Shown one piece after another: positions 1 through 13,218 of a stretch of DNA of 64,000 nt. Made by a program: the position numbers and the translations under genes. This DNA comes from Rallus limicola (lineage: Eukaryota; Chordata; Aves; Gruiformes; Rallidae), in assembly GCA_022605955.1 (NCBI GenBank), contig JAKCOZ010000303.1:124001-188000 (forward strand). The letters run 5' to 3'. A model generated the notes under the pieces. The model was not told where the DNA came from. It worked only from the letters and a program-made list of their open reading frames with translations, and made no database searches. The stretch's first letter is position 1, and each line of letters begins with the position of its first letter.

Positions 1-426
1 GTTATTGCTGGACGTTTAGCAAGTTTTGAACTGCAGTCTGCTAGGGCCGAGAAAAGCACCGTAGGAGGTTCCAGGCATGTTCCCTCTTTCCAGGCAAAGG
101 AAAAGGCTGAGAGCCAAAGTGACAGGGTCAGCTTGTGTGTCCTGTTAGGAGGTTTCAGACAAGCTATGCCTTTCAGTCCTAGCTTCTTTACTTTGGGAGT
201 TATTGCTGGACGTTTAGCATGTTTTGAACTGCAGTCTGCTAGGGCCGAGAAAAGCACTTTTATAGGTAGCAGGTATGTTCCTTCTTTCCAGGCAAAGGAA
301 AAGGCTGAGAGCCAAAGTGACAGGGTCTGCTTGTGTGTCCTGTTAGGAGGTTTCAGACAAGCTATGCCTTTCAGTCCTAGCTTCTTTACTTTGGGAGTTA
401 TTGCTGGACGTTTAGCATGTTTTGAA

Positions 427-432
427 CTGCAG
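427..432. other. PstI site (CTGCAG) diagnostic of the monomer
   Basis: The hexamer lies at monomer positions 31-36 and is present in nearly every unit, so PstI would cut this array to a 198-bp ladder. Losses noticed: near 22207 (CAGCAG), near 48544 (CTGGAG) and near 63595 (CTGCAA). This is a restriction landmark, not a claim of biological function. Confidence 0.95.
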
Positions 433-556
433 TCTGCTAGGGCCGAGAAAAGCACCGTAGGAGGTTCCAGGCATGTTCCCTCTTTCCAGGCAAAGGAAAA
501 GGCTGAGAGCCAAAGTGACAGGGTCTGCTTGTGTGTCCTGTTAGGAGGTTTCAGAC

Positions 557-581
557 AAGCTATGCCTTTCATGCCTAGCTT
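557..581. repeat. Short inverted repeat in each monomer
   Basis: AAGCTA and TAGCTT are perfect reverse complements separated by 13 bases (monomer positions 161-185). They could form a 6-bp stem in single-stranded DNA or RNA. The loop holds the ATG/AGT dimorphism at 175-177, so the stem itself is kept in almost all monomers while the loop varies. A 6-bp stem is weak and may be fortuitous. Confidence 0.55.
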
Positions 582-3500
582 CTTTACTTTGGGAGTTATT
601 GCTGGACGTTTAGCATGTTTTGAACTGCAGTCTGCTAGGGCCGAGAAAAGCACCGTAGGAGGTTCCAGGCATGTTCCCTCTTTCCAGGCAAAGGAAAAGG
701 CTGAGAGCCAAAGTGACAGGGTCTGCTTGTGTGTCCTGTTAGGAGGTTTCAGACAAGCTATGCCTTTCAGTCCTAGCTTCTTTACTTTGGGAGTTATTGC
801 TGGACGTTTAGCATGTTTTGAACTGCAGTCTGCTAGGGCCGAGAAAAGCACCGTAGGAGGTTCCAGGCATGTTCCCTCTTTCCAGGCAAAGGAAAAGGCT
901 GAGAGCCAAAGTGACAGAGTCTGCTTGTGTGTCCTGTTAGGAGGTTTCAGACAAGCTATGCCTTTCATGCCTAGCTTCTTTACTTTGGGAGTTATTGCTG
1001 GACGTTTAGCATGTTTTGAACTGCAGTCTGCTAGGGCCGAGAAAAGCACCGTAGGAGGTTCCAGGCATGTTCCCTCTTTCCAGGCAAAGGAAAAGGCTGA
1101 GAGCCAAAGTGACAGGGTCTGCTTGTGTGTCCTGTTAGGAGGTTTCAGACAAGCTATGCCTTTCATGCCTAGCTTCTTTACTTTGGGAGTTATTGCTGGA
1201 CGTTTAGCATGTTTTGAACTGCAGTCTGCTAGGGCCGAGAAAAGCACCGTAGGAGGTTCCAGGCATGTTCCCTCTTTCCAGGCAAAGGAAAAGGCTGAGA
1301 GCCAAAGTGACAGGGTCTGCTTGTGTGTCCTGTTAGGAGGTTTCAGACAAGCTATGCCTTTCAGTCCTAGCTTCTTTACTTTGGGAGTTATTGCTGGACG
1401 TTTAGCATGTTTTGAACTGCAGTCTGCTAGGGCCGAGAAAAGCACTGTAGGAGGTAGCAGGTATGTTCCTTCTTTCCAGGCAAAGGAAAAGGCTGAGAGC
1501 CAAAGTGACAGGGTCTGCTTGTGTGTCCTGTTAGGAGGTTTCAGACAAGCTATGCCTTTCATGCCTAGCTTCTTTACTTTGGGAGTTATTGCTGGACGTT
1601 TAGCGTGTTTTGAACTGCAGTCTGCTAGGGCCGAGAAAAGCACTGTAGGAGGTTCCAGGTATGTTCCCTCTTTCCAGGCAAAGGAAAAGGCTGAGAGCCA
1701 AAGTGACAGGGTCTGCTTGTGTGTCCTGTTAGGAGGTTTCAGACAAGCTATGCCTTTCATGCCTAGCTTCTTTACTTTGGGAGTTATTGCTGGACGTTTA
1801 GCATGTTTTGAACTGCAGTCTGCTAGGGCCGAGAAAAGCACCGTAGGAGGTTCCAGGCATGTTCCCTCTTTCCAGGCAAAGGAAAAGGCTGAGAGCCAAA
1901 GTGACAGGGTCTGCTTGTGTGTCCTGTTAGGAGGTTTCAGACAAGCTATGCCTTTCATGCCTAGCTTCTTTACTTTGGGAGTTATTGCTGGACGTTTAGC
2001 ATGTTTTGAACTGCAGTCTGCTAGGGCCGAGAAAAGCACCGTAGGAGGTTCCAGGCATGTTCCCTCTTTCCAGGCAAAGGAAAAGGCTGAGAGCCAAAGT
2101 GACAGGGTCTGCTTGTGTGTCCTGTTAGGAGGTTTCAGACAAGCTATGCCTTTCATGCCTAGCTTCTTTACTTTGGGAGTTATTGCTGGACGTTTAGCAT
2201 GTTTTGAACTGCAGTCTGCTAGGGCCGAGAAAAGCACTGTAGGAGGTAGCAGGTATGTTCCTTCTTTCCAGGCAAAGGAAAAGGCTGAGAGCCAAAGTGA
2301 CAGGGTCTGCTTGTGTGTCCTGTTAGGAGGTTTCAGACAAGCTATGCCTTTCATGCCTAGCTTCTTTACTTTGGGAGTTATTGCTGGACGTTTAGCATGT
2401 TTTGAACTGCAGTCTGCTAGGGCCGAGAAAAGCACCGTAGGAGGTTCCAGGCATGTTCCCTCTTTCCAGGCAAAGGAAAAGGCTGAGAGCCAAAGTGACA
2501 GGGTCTGCTTGTGTGTCCTGTTAGGAGGTTTCAGACAAGCTATGCCTTTCATGCCTAGCTTCTTTACTTTGGGAGTTATTGCTGGACGTTTAGCATGTTT
2601 TGAACTGCAGTCTGCTAGGGCCGAGAAAAGTACCGTAGGAGGTTCCAGGCATGTTCCCTCTTTCCAGGCAAAGGAAAAGGCTGAGAGCCAAAGTGACAGG
2701 GTCTGCTTGTGTGTCCTGTTAGGAGGTTTCAGACAAGCTATGCCTTTCATGCCTAGCTTCTTTACTTTGGGAGTTATTGCTGGACGTTTAGCATGTTTTG
2801 AACTGCAGTCTGCTAGGGCCGAGAAAAGCACCGTAGGAGGTTCCAGGCATGTTCCCTCTTTCCAGGCAAAGGAAAAGGCTGAGAGCCAAAGTGACAGGGT
2901 CTGCTTGTGTGTCCTGTTAGGAGGTTTCAGACAAGCTATGCCTTTCATGCCTAGCTTCTTTACTTTGGGAGTTATTGCTGGACGTTTAGCATGTTTTGAA
3001 CTGCAGTCTGCTAGGGCCGAGAAAAGTACCGTAGGAGGTTCCAGGCATGTTCCCTCTTTCCAGGCAAAGGAAAAGGCTGAGAGCCAAAGTGACAGGGTCT
3101 GCTTGTGTGTCCTGTTAGGAGGTTTCAGACAAGCTATGCCTTTCATGCCTAGCTTCTTTACTTTGGGAGTTATTGCTGGACGTTTAGCATGTTTTGAACT
3201 GCAGTCTGCTAGGGCCGAGAAAAGCACCGTAGGAGCTTCCAGGCATGTTCCCTCTTTCCAGGCAAAGGAAAAGGCTGAGAGCCAAAGTGACAGGGTCTGC
3301 TTGTGTGTCCTGTTAGGAGGTTTCAGACAAGCTATGCCTTTCAGTCCTAGCTTCTTTACTTTGGGAGTTATTGCTGGACGTTTAGCATGTTTTGAACTGC
3401 AGTCTGCTAGGGCCGAGAAAAGCACTGTAGGAGGTTCCAGGCATGTTCCCTCTTTCCAGGCAAAGGAAAAGGCTGAGAGCCAAAGTGACAGGGTCTGCTT

Positions 3501-6500
3501 GTGTGTCCTGTTAGGAGGTTTCAGACAAGCTATGCCTTTCAGTCCTAGCTTCTTTACTTTGGGAGTTATTGCTGGACGTTTAGCATGTTTTGAACTGCAG
3601 TCTGCTAGGGCCGAGAAAAGCACCGTAGGAGGTTCCAGGCATGTTCCCTCTTTCCAGGCAAAGGAAAAGGCTGAGAGCCAAAGTGACAGGGTCTGCTTGT
3701 GTGTCCTGTTAGGAGGTTTCAGACAAGCTATGCCTTTCATGCCTAGCTTCTTTACTTTGGGAGTTATTGCTGGACGTTTAGCATGTTTTGAACTGCAGTC
3801 TGCTAGGGCCGAGAAAAGCACCGTAGGAGCTTCCAGGCATGTTCCCTCTTTCCAGGCAAAGGAAAAGGCTGAGAGCCAAAGTGACAGGGTCTGCTTGTGT
3901 GTCCTGTTAGGAGGTTTCAGACAAGCTATGCCTTTCATGCCTAGCTTCTTTACTTTGGGAGTTATTGCTGGACGTTTAGCATGTTTTGAACTGCAGTCTG
4001 CTAGGGCCGAGAAAAGCACTGTAGGAGGTAGCAGGTATGTTCCTTCTTTCCAGGCAAAGGAAAAGGCTGAGAGCCAAAGTGACAGGGTCTGCTTGTGTGT
4101 CCTGTTAGGAGGTTTCAGACAAGCTATGCCTTTCATGCCTAGCTTCTTTACTTTGGGAGTTATTGCTGGACGTTTAGCATGTTTTGAACTGCAGTCTGCT
4201 AGGGCCGAGAAAAGCACCGTAGGAGGTTCCAGGCATGTTCCCTCTTTCCAGGCAAAGGAAAAGGCTGAGAGCCAAAGTGACAGGGTCTGCTTGTGTGTCC
4301 TGTTAGGAGGTTTCAGACAAGCTATGCCTTTCATGCCTAGCTTCTTTACTTTGGGAGTTATTGCTGGACGTTTAGCATGTTTTGAACTGCAGTCTGCTAG
4401 GGCCGAGAAAAGCACCGTAGGAGCTTCCAGGCATGTTCCCTCTTTCCAGGCAAAGGAAAAGGCTGAGAGCCAAAGTGACAGGGTCTGCTTGTGTGTCCTG
4501 TTAGGAGGTTTCAGACAAGCTATGCCTTTCATGCCTAGCTTCTTTACTTTGGGAGTTATTGCTGGACGTTTAGCATGTTTTGAACTGCAGTCTGCTAGGG
4601 CCGAGAAAAGCACCGTAGGAGCTTCCAGGCATGTTCCCTCTTTCCAGGCAAAGGAAAAGGCTGAGAGCCAAAGTGACAGGGTCTGCTTGTGTGTCCTGTT
4701 AGGAGGTTTCAGACAAGCTATGCCTTTCATGCCTAGCTTCTTTACTTTGGGAGTTATTGCTGGACGTTTAGCATGTTTTGAACTGCAGTCTGCTAGGGCC
4801 GAGAAAAGCACCGTAGGAGGTTCCAGGCATGTTCCCTCTTTCCATGGAAAGGAAAAGGCTGAGAGCCAAAGTGACAGGGTCTGCTTGTGTGTCCTGTTAG
4901 GAGGTTTCAGACAAGCTATGCCTTTCAGTCCTAGCTTCTTTACTTTGGGAGTTATTGCTGGACGTTTAGCAAGTTTTGAACTGCAGTCTGCTAGGGCCGA
5001 GAAAAGCACCGTAGGAGGTTCCAGGCATGTTCCCTCTTTCTAGGCAAAGGAAAAGGCTGAGAGCCAAAGTGACAGGGTCAGCTTGTGTGTCCTGTTAGGA
5101 GGTTTCAGACAAGCTATGCCTTTCAGTCCTAGCTTCTTTACTTTGGGAGTTATTGCTGGACGTTTAGCATGTTTTGAACTGCAGTCTGCTAGGGCCGAGA
5201 AAAGCACTTTTATAGGTAGCAGGTATGTTCCTTCTTTCCAGGCAAAGGAAAAGGCTGAGAGCCAAAGTGACAGGGTCTGCTTGTGTGTCCTGTTAGGAGG
5301 TTTCAGACAAGCTATGCCTTTCATGCCTAGCTTCTTTACTTTGGGAGTTATTGCTGGACGTTTAGCATGTTTTGAACTGCAGTCTGCTAGGGCCGAGAAA
5401 AGCACCGTAGGAGGTTCCAGGCATGTTCCCTCTTTCCAGGCAAAGGAAAAGGCTGAGAGCCAAAGTGACAGGGTCTGCTTGTGTGTCCTGTTAGGAGGTT
5501 TCAGACAAGCTATGCCTTTCATGCCTAGCTTCTTTACTTTGGGAGTTATTGCTGGACGTTTAGCATGTTTTGAACTGCAGTCTGCTAGGGCCGAGAAAAG
5601 CACCGTAGGAGGTTCCAGGCATGTTCCCTCTTTCCAGGCAAAGGAAAAGGCTGAGAGCCAAAGTGACAGGGTCTGCTTGTGTGTCCTGTTAGGAGGTTTC
5701 AGACAAGCTATGCCTTTCAGTCCTAGCTTCTTTACTTTGGGAGTTATTGCTGGACGTTTAGCATGTTTTGAACTGCAGTCTGCTAGGGCCGAGAAAAGCA
5801 CCGTAGGAGGTTCCAGGCATGTTCCCTCTTTCCAGGCAAAGGAAAAGGCTGAGAGCCAAAGTGACAGAGTCTGCTTGTGTGTCCTGTTAGGAGGTTTCAG
5901 ACAAGCTATGCCTTTCATGCCTAGCTTCTTTACTTTGGGAGTTATTGCTGGACGTTTAGCATGTTTTGAACTGCAGTCTGCTAGGGCCGAGAAAAGCACC
6001 GTAGGAGGTTCCAGGCATGTTCCCTCTTTCCAGGCAAAGGAAAAGGCTGAGAGCCAAAGTGACAGGGTCTGCTTGTGTGTCCTGTTAGGAGGTTTCAGAC
6101 AAGCTATGCCTTTCATGCCTAGCTTCTTTACTTTGGGAGTTATTGCTGGACGTTTAGCATGTTTTGAACTGCAGTCTGCTAGGGCCGAGAAAAGCACTGT
6201 AGGAGGTAGCAGGTATGTTCCTTCTTTCCAGGCAAAGGAAAAGGCTGAGAGCCAAAGTGACAGGGTCTGCTTGTGTGTCCTGTTAGGAGGTTTCAGACAA
6301 GCTATGCCTTTCATGCCTAGCTTCTTTACTTTGGGAGTTATTGCTGGACGTTTAGCGTGTTTTGAACTGCAGTCTGCTAGGGCCGAGAAAAGCACTGTAG
6401 GAGGTTCCAGGTAAGTTCCCTCTTTCCAGGCAAAGGAAAAGGCTGAGAGCCAAAGTGACAGGGTCTGCTTGTGTGTCCTGTTAGGAGGTTTCAGACAAGC

Positions 6501-7799
6501 TATGCCTTTCATGCCTAGCTTCTTTACTTTGGGAGTTATTGCTGGACGTTTAGCATGTTTTGAACTGCAGTCTGCTAGGGCCGAGAAAAGCACCGTAGGA
6601 GGTTCCAGGCATGTTCCCTCTTTCCAGGCAAAGGAAAAGGCTGAGAGCCAAAGTGACAGGGTCTGCTTGTGTGTCCTGTTAGGAGGTTTCAGACAAGCTA
6701 TGCCTTTCATGCCTAGCTTCTTTACTTTGGGAGTTATTGCTGGACGTTTAGCATGTTTTGAACTGCAGTCTGCTAGGGCCGAGAAAAGCACCGTAGGAGC
6801 TTCCAGGCATGTTCCCTCTTTCCAGGCAAAGGAAAAGGCTGAGAGCCAAAGTGACAGGGTCTGCTTGTGTGTCCTGTTAGGAGGTTTCAGACAAGCTATG
6901 CCTTTCATGCCTAGCTTCTTTACTTTGGGAGTTATTGCTGGACGTTTAGCATGTTTTGAACTGCAGTCTGCTAGGGCCGAGAAAAGCACTGTAGGAGGTA
7001 GCAGGTATGTTCCTTCTTTCCAGGCAAAGGAAAAGGCTGAGAGCCAAAGTGACAGGGTCTGCTTGTGTGTCCTGTTAGGAGGTTTCAGACAAGCTATGCC
7101 TTTCAGTCCTAGCTTCTTTACTTTGGGAGTTATTGCTGGACGTTTAGCATGTTTTGAACTGCAGTCTGCTAGGGCCGAGAAAAGCACCGTAGGAGCTTCC
7201 AGGCATGTTCCCTCTTTCCAGGCAAAGGAAAAGGCTGAGAGCCAAAGTGACAGGGTCTGCTTGTGTGTCCTGTTAGGAGGTTTCAGACAAGCTATGCCTT
7301 TCATGCCTAGCTTCTTTACTTTGGGAGTTATTGCTGGACGTTTAGCATGTTTTGAACTGCAGTCTGCTAGGGCCGAGAAAAGCACCGTAGGAGGTTCCAG
7401 GCATGTTCCCTCTTTCCAGGCAAAGGAAAAGGCTGAGAGCCAAAGTGACAGGGTCTGCTTGTGTGTCCTGTTAGGAGGTTTCAGACAAGCTATGCCTTTC
7501 ATGCCTAGCTTCTTTACTTTGGGAGTTATTGCTGGACGTTTAGCATGTTTTGAACTGCAGTCTGCTAGGGCCGAGAAAAGCACCGTAGGAGGTTCCAGGC
7601 ATGTTCCCTCTTTCCAGGCAAAGGAAAAGGCTGAGAGCCAAAGTGACAGGGTCTGCTTGTGTGTCCTGTTAGGAGGTTTCAGACAAGCTATGCCTTTCAT
7701 GCCTAGCTTCTTTACTTTGGGAGTTATTGCTGGACGTTTAGCATGTTTTGAACTGCAGTCTGCTAGGGCCGAGAAAAGCACCGTAGGAGGTTCCAGGCA

Positions 7800-8710
7800 T
7801 GTTCCCTTTTTCCAGGCAAAGGAAAAGGCTGAGAGCCAAAGTGACAGGGTCTGCTTGTGTGTCCTGTTAGGAGGTTTCAGACAAGCTATGCCTTTCAGTC
7901 CTAGCTTCTTTACTTTGGGAGTTATTGCTGGACGTTTAGCATGTTTTGAACTGCAGTCTGCTAGGGCCGAGAAAAGCACCGTAGGAGGTTCCAGGCATGT
8001 TCCCTCTTTCCAGGCAAAGGAAAAGGCTGAGAGCCAAAGTGACAGGGTCTGCTTGTGTGTCCTGTTAGGAGGTTTCAGACAAGCTATGCCTTTCAGTCCT
8101 AGCTTCTTTACTTTGGGAGTTATTGCTGGACGTTTAGCATGTATTGAACTGCAGTCTGCTAGGGCCGAGAAAAGCACCGTAGGAGGTTCCAGGCATGTTA
8201 CCTCTTTCCAGGCAAAGGAAAAGGCTGAGAGCCAAAGTGACAGGGTCTGCTTGTGTGTCCTGTTAGGAGGTTTCAGACAAGCTATGCCTTTCATGCCTAG
8301 CTTCTTTACTTTGGGAGTTATTGCTGGACGTTTAGCATGTTTTGAACTGCAGTCTGCTAGGGCCGAGAAAAGCACCGTAGGAGTTTCCAGGCATGTTCCC
8401 TCTTTCCAGGCAAAGGAAAAGGCTGAGAGCAAAAGTGACAGGGTCTGCTTGTGTGTCCTGTTAGGAGGTTTCAGACAAGCTATGCCTTTCATGCCTAGCT
8501 TCTTTACTTTGGGAGTTATTGCTGGACGTTTAGCATGTTTTGAACTGCAGTCTGCTAGGGCCGAGAAAAGCACCGTAGGAGGTTCCAGGCATGTTCCCTC
8601 TTTCCAGGCAAAGGAAAAGGCTGAGAGCCAAAGTGACAGGGTCTGCTTGTGTGTCCTGTTATAAGGTTTCAGTCAAGCTATGCCTTTCATGCCTAGCTTC
8701 TTTAATTTGG
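7800..8710 (+). repeat. Segment enriched in private substitutions
   Basis: About 900 bases carry an unusual density of variants rare or absent elsewhere: C to T at about 7808, T to A at 8143, C to A at 8200 (seen again only near 56117), G to T near 8384, C to A near 8431, A to T at 8673 and C to A at 8705. Neighbouring segments of similar length have none or one. The 198-bp register is intact. The block has probably escaped recent homogenisation, but base-calling or assembly error is an alternative. Confidence 0.7.
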
Positions 8711-10248
8711 GAGTTATTGCTGGACGTTTAGCATGTTTTGAACTGCAGTCTGCTAGGGCCGAGAAAAGCACTGTAGGAGGTAGCAGGTATGTTCCTTCTT
8801 TCCAGGCAAAGGAAAAGGCTGAGAGCCAAAGTGACAGGGTCTGCTTGTGTGTCCTGTTAGGAGGTTTCAGACAAGCTATGCCTTTCATGCCTAGCTTCTT
8901 TACTTTGGGAGTTATTGCTGGACGTTTAGCGTGTTTTGAACTGCAGTCTGCTAGGGCCGAGAAAAGCACTGTAGGAGCTTCCAGGCATGTTCCCTCTTTC
9001 CAGGCAAAGGAAAAGGCTGAGAGCCAAAGTGACAGGGTCTGCTTGTGTGTCCTGTTAGGAGGTTTCAGACAAGCTATGCCTTTCAGTCCTAGCTTCTTTA
9101 CTTTGGGAGTTATTGCTGGACGTTTAGCATGTTTTGAACTGCAGTCTGCTAGGGCCGAGAAAAGCACCGTAGGAGGTTCCAGGCATATTCCCTCTTTCCA
9201 GGCAAAGGAAAAGGCTGAGAGCCAAAGTGACAGGGTCTGCTTGTGTGTCCTGTTAGGAGGTTTCAGACAAGCTATGCCTTTCATGCCTAGCTTCTTTACT
9301 TTGGGAGTTATTGCTGGACGTTTAGCATGTTTTGAACTGCAGTCTGCTAGGGCCGAGAAAAGCACCGTAGGAGGTTCCAGGCATGTTCCCTCTTTCCAGG
9401 CAAAGGAAAAGGCTGAGAGCCAAAGTGACAGGGTCTGCTTGTGTGTCCTGTTAGGAGGTTTCAGACAAGCTATGCCTTTCATGCCTAGCTTCTTTACTTT
9501 GGGAGTTATTGCTGGACGTTTAGCGTGTTTTGAACTGCAGTCTGCTAGGGCCGAGAAAAGCACTGTAGGAGGTAGCAGGTATGTTCCTTCTTTCCAGGCA
9601 AAGGAAAAGGCTGAGAGCCAAAGTGACAGGGTCTGCTTGTGTGTCCTGTTAGGAGGTTTCAGACAAGCTATGCCTTTCATGCCTAGCTTCTTTACTTTGG
9701 GAGTTATTGCTGGACGTTTAGCATGTTTTGAACTGCAGTCTGCTAGGGCCGAGAAAAGCACCGTAGGAGCTTCCAGGCATGTTCCCTCTTTCCAGGCAAA
9801 GGAAAAGGCTGAGAGCCAAAGTGACAGGGTCTGCTTGTGTGTCCTGTTAGGAGGTTTCAGACAAGCTATGCCTTTCATGCCTAGCTTCTTTACTTTGGGA
9901 GTTATTGCTGGACGTTTAGCATGTTTTGAACTGCAGTCTGCTAGGGCCGAGAAAAGCACCGTAGGAGGTTCCAGGCATGTTCCCTCTTTCCAGGCAAAGG
10001 AAAAGGCTGAGAGCCAAAGTGACAGGGTCTGCTTGTGTGTCCTGTTATAAGGTTTCAGACAAGCTATGCCTTTCATGCCTAGCTTCTTTACTTTGGGAGT
10101 TATTGCTGGACGTTTAGCATGTTTTGAACTGCAGTCTGCTAGGGCCGAGAAAAGCACTGTAGGAGGTAGCAGGTATGTTCCTTCTTTCCAGGCAAAGGAA
10201 AAGGCTGAGAGCCAAAGTGACAGGGTCTGCTTGTGTGTCCTGTTAGGA

Positions 10249-13218
10249 GGTTTCAGACAAGCTATGCCTTTCATGCCTAGCTTCTTTACTTTGGGAGTTA
10301 TTGCTGGACGTTTAGCATGTTTTGAACTGCAGTCTGCTAGGGCCGAGAAAAGCACCGTAGGAGGTTCCAGGCATGTTCCCTCTTTCCAGGCAAAGGAAAA
10401 GGCTGAGAGCCAAAGTGACAGGGTCTGCTTGTGTGTCCTGTTAGGAGGTTTCAGACAAGCTATGCCTTTCAGTCCTAGCTTCTTTACTTTGGGAGTTATT
10501 GCTGGACGTTTAGCATGTTTTGAACTGCAGTCTGCTAGGGCCGAGAAAAGCACCGTAGGAGGTTCCAGGCATGTTCCCTCTTTCCATGCAAAGGAAAAGG
10601 CTGAGAGCCAAAGTGACAGGGTCTGCTTGTGTGTCCTGTTAGGAGGTTTCAGACAAGCTATGCCTTTCAGTCCTAGCTTCTTTACTTTGGGAGTTATTGC
10701 TGGACGTTTAGCAAGTTTTGAACTGCAGTCTGCTAGGGCCGAGAAAAGCACCGTAGGAGGTTCCAGGCATGTTCCCTCTTTCCAGGCAAAGGAAAAGGCT
10801 GAGAGCCAAAGTGACAGGGTCAGCTCGTGTGTCCTGTTAGGAGGTTTCAGACAAGCTATGCCTTTCAGTCCTAGCTTCTTTACTTTGGGAGTTATTGCTG
10901 GACGTTTAGCATGTTTTGAACTGCAGTCTGCTAGGGCCGAGAAAAGCACTTTTATAGGTAGCAGGTATGTTCCTTCTTTCCAGGCAAAGGAAAAGGCTGA
11001 GAGCCAAAGTGACAGGGTCTGCTTGTGTGTCCTGTTAAGAGGTTTCAGACAAGCTATGCCTTTCATGCCTAGCTTCTTTACTTTGGGAGTTATTGCTGGA
11101 CGTTTAGCATGTTTTGAACTGCAGTCTGCTAGGGCCGAGAAAAGCACCGTAGGAGGTTCCAGGCATGTTCCCTCTTTCCAGGCAAAGGAAAAGGCTGAGA
11201 GCCAAAGTGACAGGGTCTGCTTGTGTGTCCTGTTAGGAGGTTTCAGACAAGCTATGCCTTTCATGCCTAGCTTCTTTACTTTGGGAGTTATTGCTGGACG
11301 TTTAGCATGTTTTGAACTGCAGTCTGCTAGGGCCGAGAAAAGCACCGTAGGAGGTTCCAGGCATGTTCCCTCTTTCCAGGCAAAGGAAAAGGCTGAGAGC
11401 CAAAGTGACAGGGTCTGCTTGTGTGTCCTGTTAGGAGGTTTCAGACAAGCTATGCCTTTCAGTCCTAGCTTCTTTACTTTGGGAGTTATTGCTGGACGTT
11501 TAGCATGTTTTGAACTGCAGTCTGCTAGGGCCGAGAAAAGCACCGTAGGAGGTTCCAGGCATGTTCCCTCTTTCCAGGCAAAGGAAAAGGCTGAGAGCCA
11601 AAGTGACAGGGTCTGCTTGTGTGTCCTGTTATAAGGTTTCAGACAAGCTATGCCTTTCATGCCTAGCTTCTTTACTTTGGGAGTTATTGCTGGACGTTTA
11701 GCATGTTTTGAACTGCAGTCTGCTAGGGCCGAGAAAAGCACCGTAGGAGGTTCCAGGCATGTTCCCTCTTTCCAGGCAAAGGAAAAGGCTGAGAGCCAAA
11801 GTGACAGGGTCTGCTTGTGTGTCCTGTTAGGAGGTTTCAGACAAGCTATGCCTTTCATGCCTAGCTTCTTTACTTTGGGAGTTATTGCTGGACGTTTAGC
11901 ATGTTTTGAACTGCAGTCTGCTAGGGCCGAGAAAAGCACCGTAGGAGGTTCCTGGCATGTTCCCTCTTTCCAGGCAAAGGAAAAGGCTGAGAGCCAAAGT
12001 GACAGGGTCTGCTTGTGTGTCCTGTTAGGAGGTTTCAGACAAGCTATGCCTTTCAGTCCTAGCTTCTTTACTTTGGGAGTTATTGCTGGACGTTTAGCAT
12101 GTTTTGAACTGCAGTCTGCTAGGGCCGAGAAAAGCACTGTAGGAGGTAGCAGGTATGTTCCTTCTTTCCAGGCAAAGGAAAAGGCTGAGAGCCAAAGTGA
12201 CAGGGTCTGCTTGTGTGTCCTGTTAGGAGGTTTCAGACAAGCTATGCCTTTCATGCCTAGCTTCTTTACTTTGGGAGTTATTGCTGGACGTTTAGCGTGT
12301 TTTGAACTGCAGTCTGCTAGGGCCGAGAAAAGCACTGTAGGAGGTAGCAGGTATGTTCCCTCTTTCCAGGCAAAGGAAAAGGCTGAGAGCCAAAGTGACA
12401 GGGTCTGCTTGTGTGTCCTGTTAGGAGGTTTCAGACAAGCTATGCCTTTCATGCCTAGCTTCTTTACTTTGGGAGTTATTGCTGGACGTTTAGCATGTTT
12501 TGAACTGCAGTCTGCTAGGGCCGAGAAAAGCACCGTAGGAGCTTCCAGGCATGTTCCCTCTTTCCAGGCAAAGGAAAAGGCTGAGAGCCAAAGTGACAGG
12601 GTCTGCTTGTGTGTCCTGTTAGGAGGTTTCAGACAAGCTATGCCTTTCAGTCCTAGCTTCTTTACTTTGGGAGTTATTGCTGGACGTTTAGCGTGTTTTG
12701 AACTGCAGTCTGCTAGGGCCGAGAAAAGCACTGTAGGAGGTAGCAGGTATGTTCCTTCTTTCCAGGCAAAGGAAAAGGCTGAGAGCCAAAGTGACAGGGT
12801 CTGCTTGTGTGTCCTGTTAGGAGGTTTCAGACAAGCTATGCCTTTCATGCCTAGCTTCTTTACTTTGGGAGTTATTGCTGGACGTTTAGCATGTTTTGAA
12901 CTGCAGTCTGCTAGGGCCGAGAAAAGCACCGTAGGAGGTTCCAGGCATGTTCCCTCTTTCCAGGCAAAGGAAAAGGCTGAGAGCCAAAGTGACAGGGTCT
13001 GCTTGTGTGTCCTGTTAGGAGGTTTCAGACAAGCTATGCCTTTCATGCCTAGCTTCTTTACTTTGGGAGTTATTGCTGGACGTTTAGCATGTTTTGAACT
13101 GCAGTCTGCTAGGGCCGAGAAAAGCACCGTAGGAGGTTCCAGGCATGTTCCCTCTTTCCAGGCAAAGGAAAAGGCTGAGAGCCAAAGTGACAGGGTCTGC
13201 TTGTGTGTCCTGTTATAA
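10249..13218 (+). repeat. 15-monomer higher-order unit, copy 1 (2970 bp)
   Basis: Fifteen monomers ending at the TA148 variant whose TAA is at 13216-13218. The order is: consensus-like, T93, A22, TTTATA, and on to Y-haplotype, G21+Y, C68 and others. Two markers occur nowhere else in the window except in copy 2: GTTAAGAGG at about 11035 (G148 to A) and CCTGGCAT at 11951. An A130 change is followed by an extra C (GTCAGCTCG near 10820) that copy 2 lacks. Confidence 0.88.

Larger units (their letters stand above)
397..594 (+). repeat. Reference (consensus-type) satellite monomer
   Basis: This unit carries the majority base at every variable position I tracked and serves as the coordinate standard. 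Landmarks by monomer position: CpG at 13-14, 48-49 and 60-61; PstI site at 31-36; direct repeats TTCCAGGCA at 69-77 and 88-96, and TAGGAGGTT at 62-70 and 146-154; tandem ATGCCT at 166-171 and 175-180; a 6-bp inverted repeat AAGCTA/TAGCTT at 161-166 and 180-185. The 7-bp AGGCATG at 73-79 is the reverse complement of CATGCCT at 174-180. There is no poly(A) signal and no CENP-B-like core. The start phase is arbitrary, because a tandem array has no natural first base. Confidence 0.97.
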
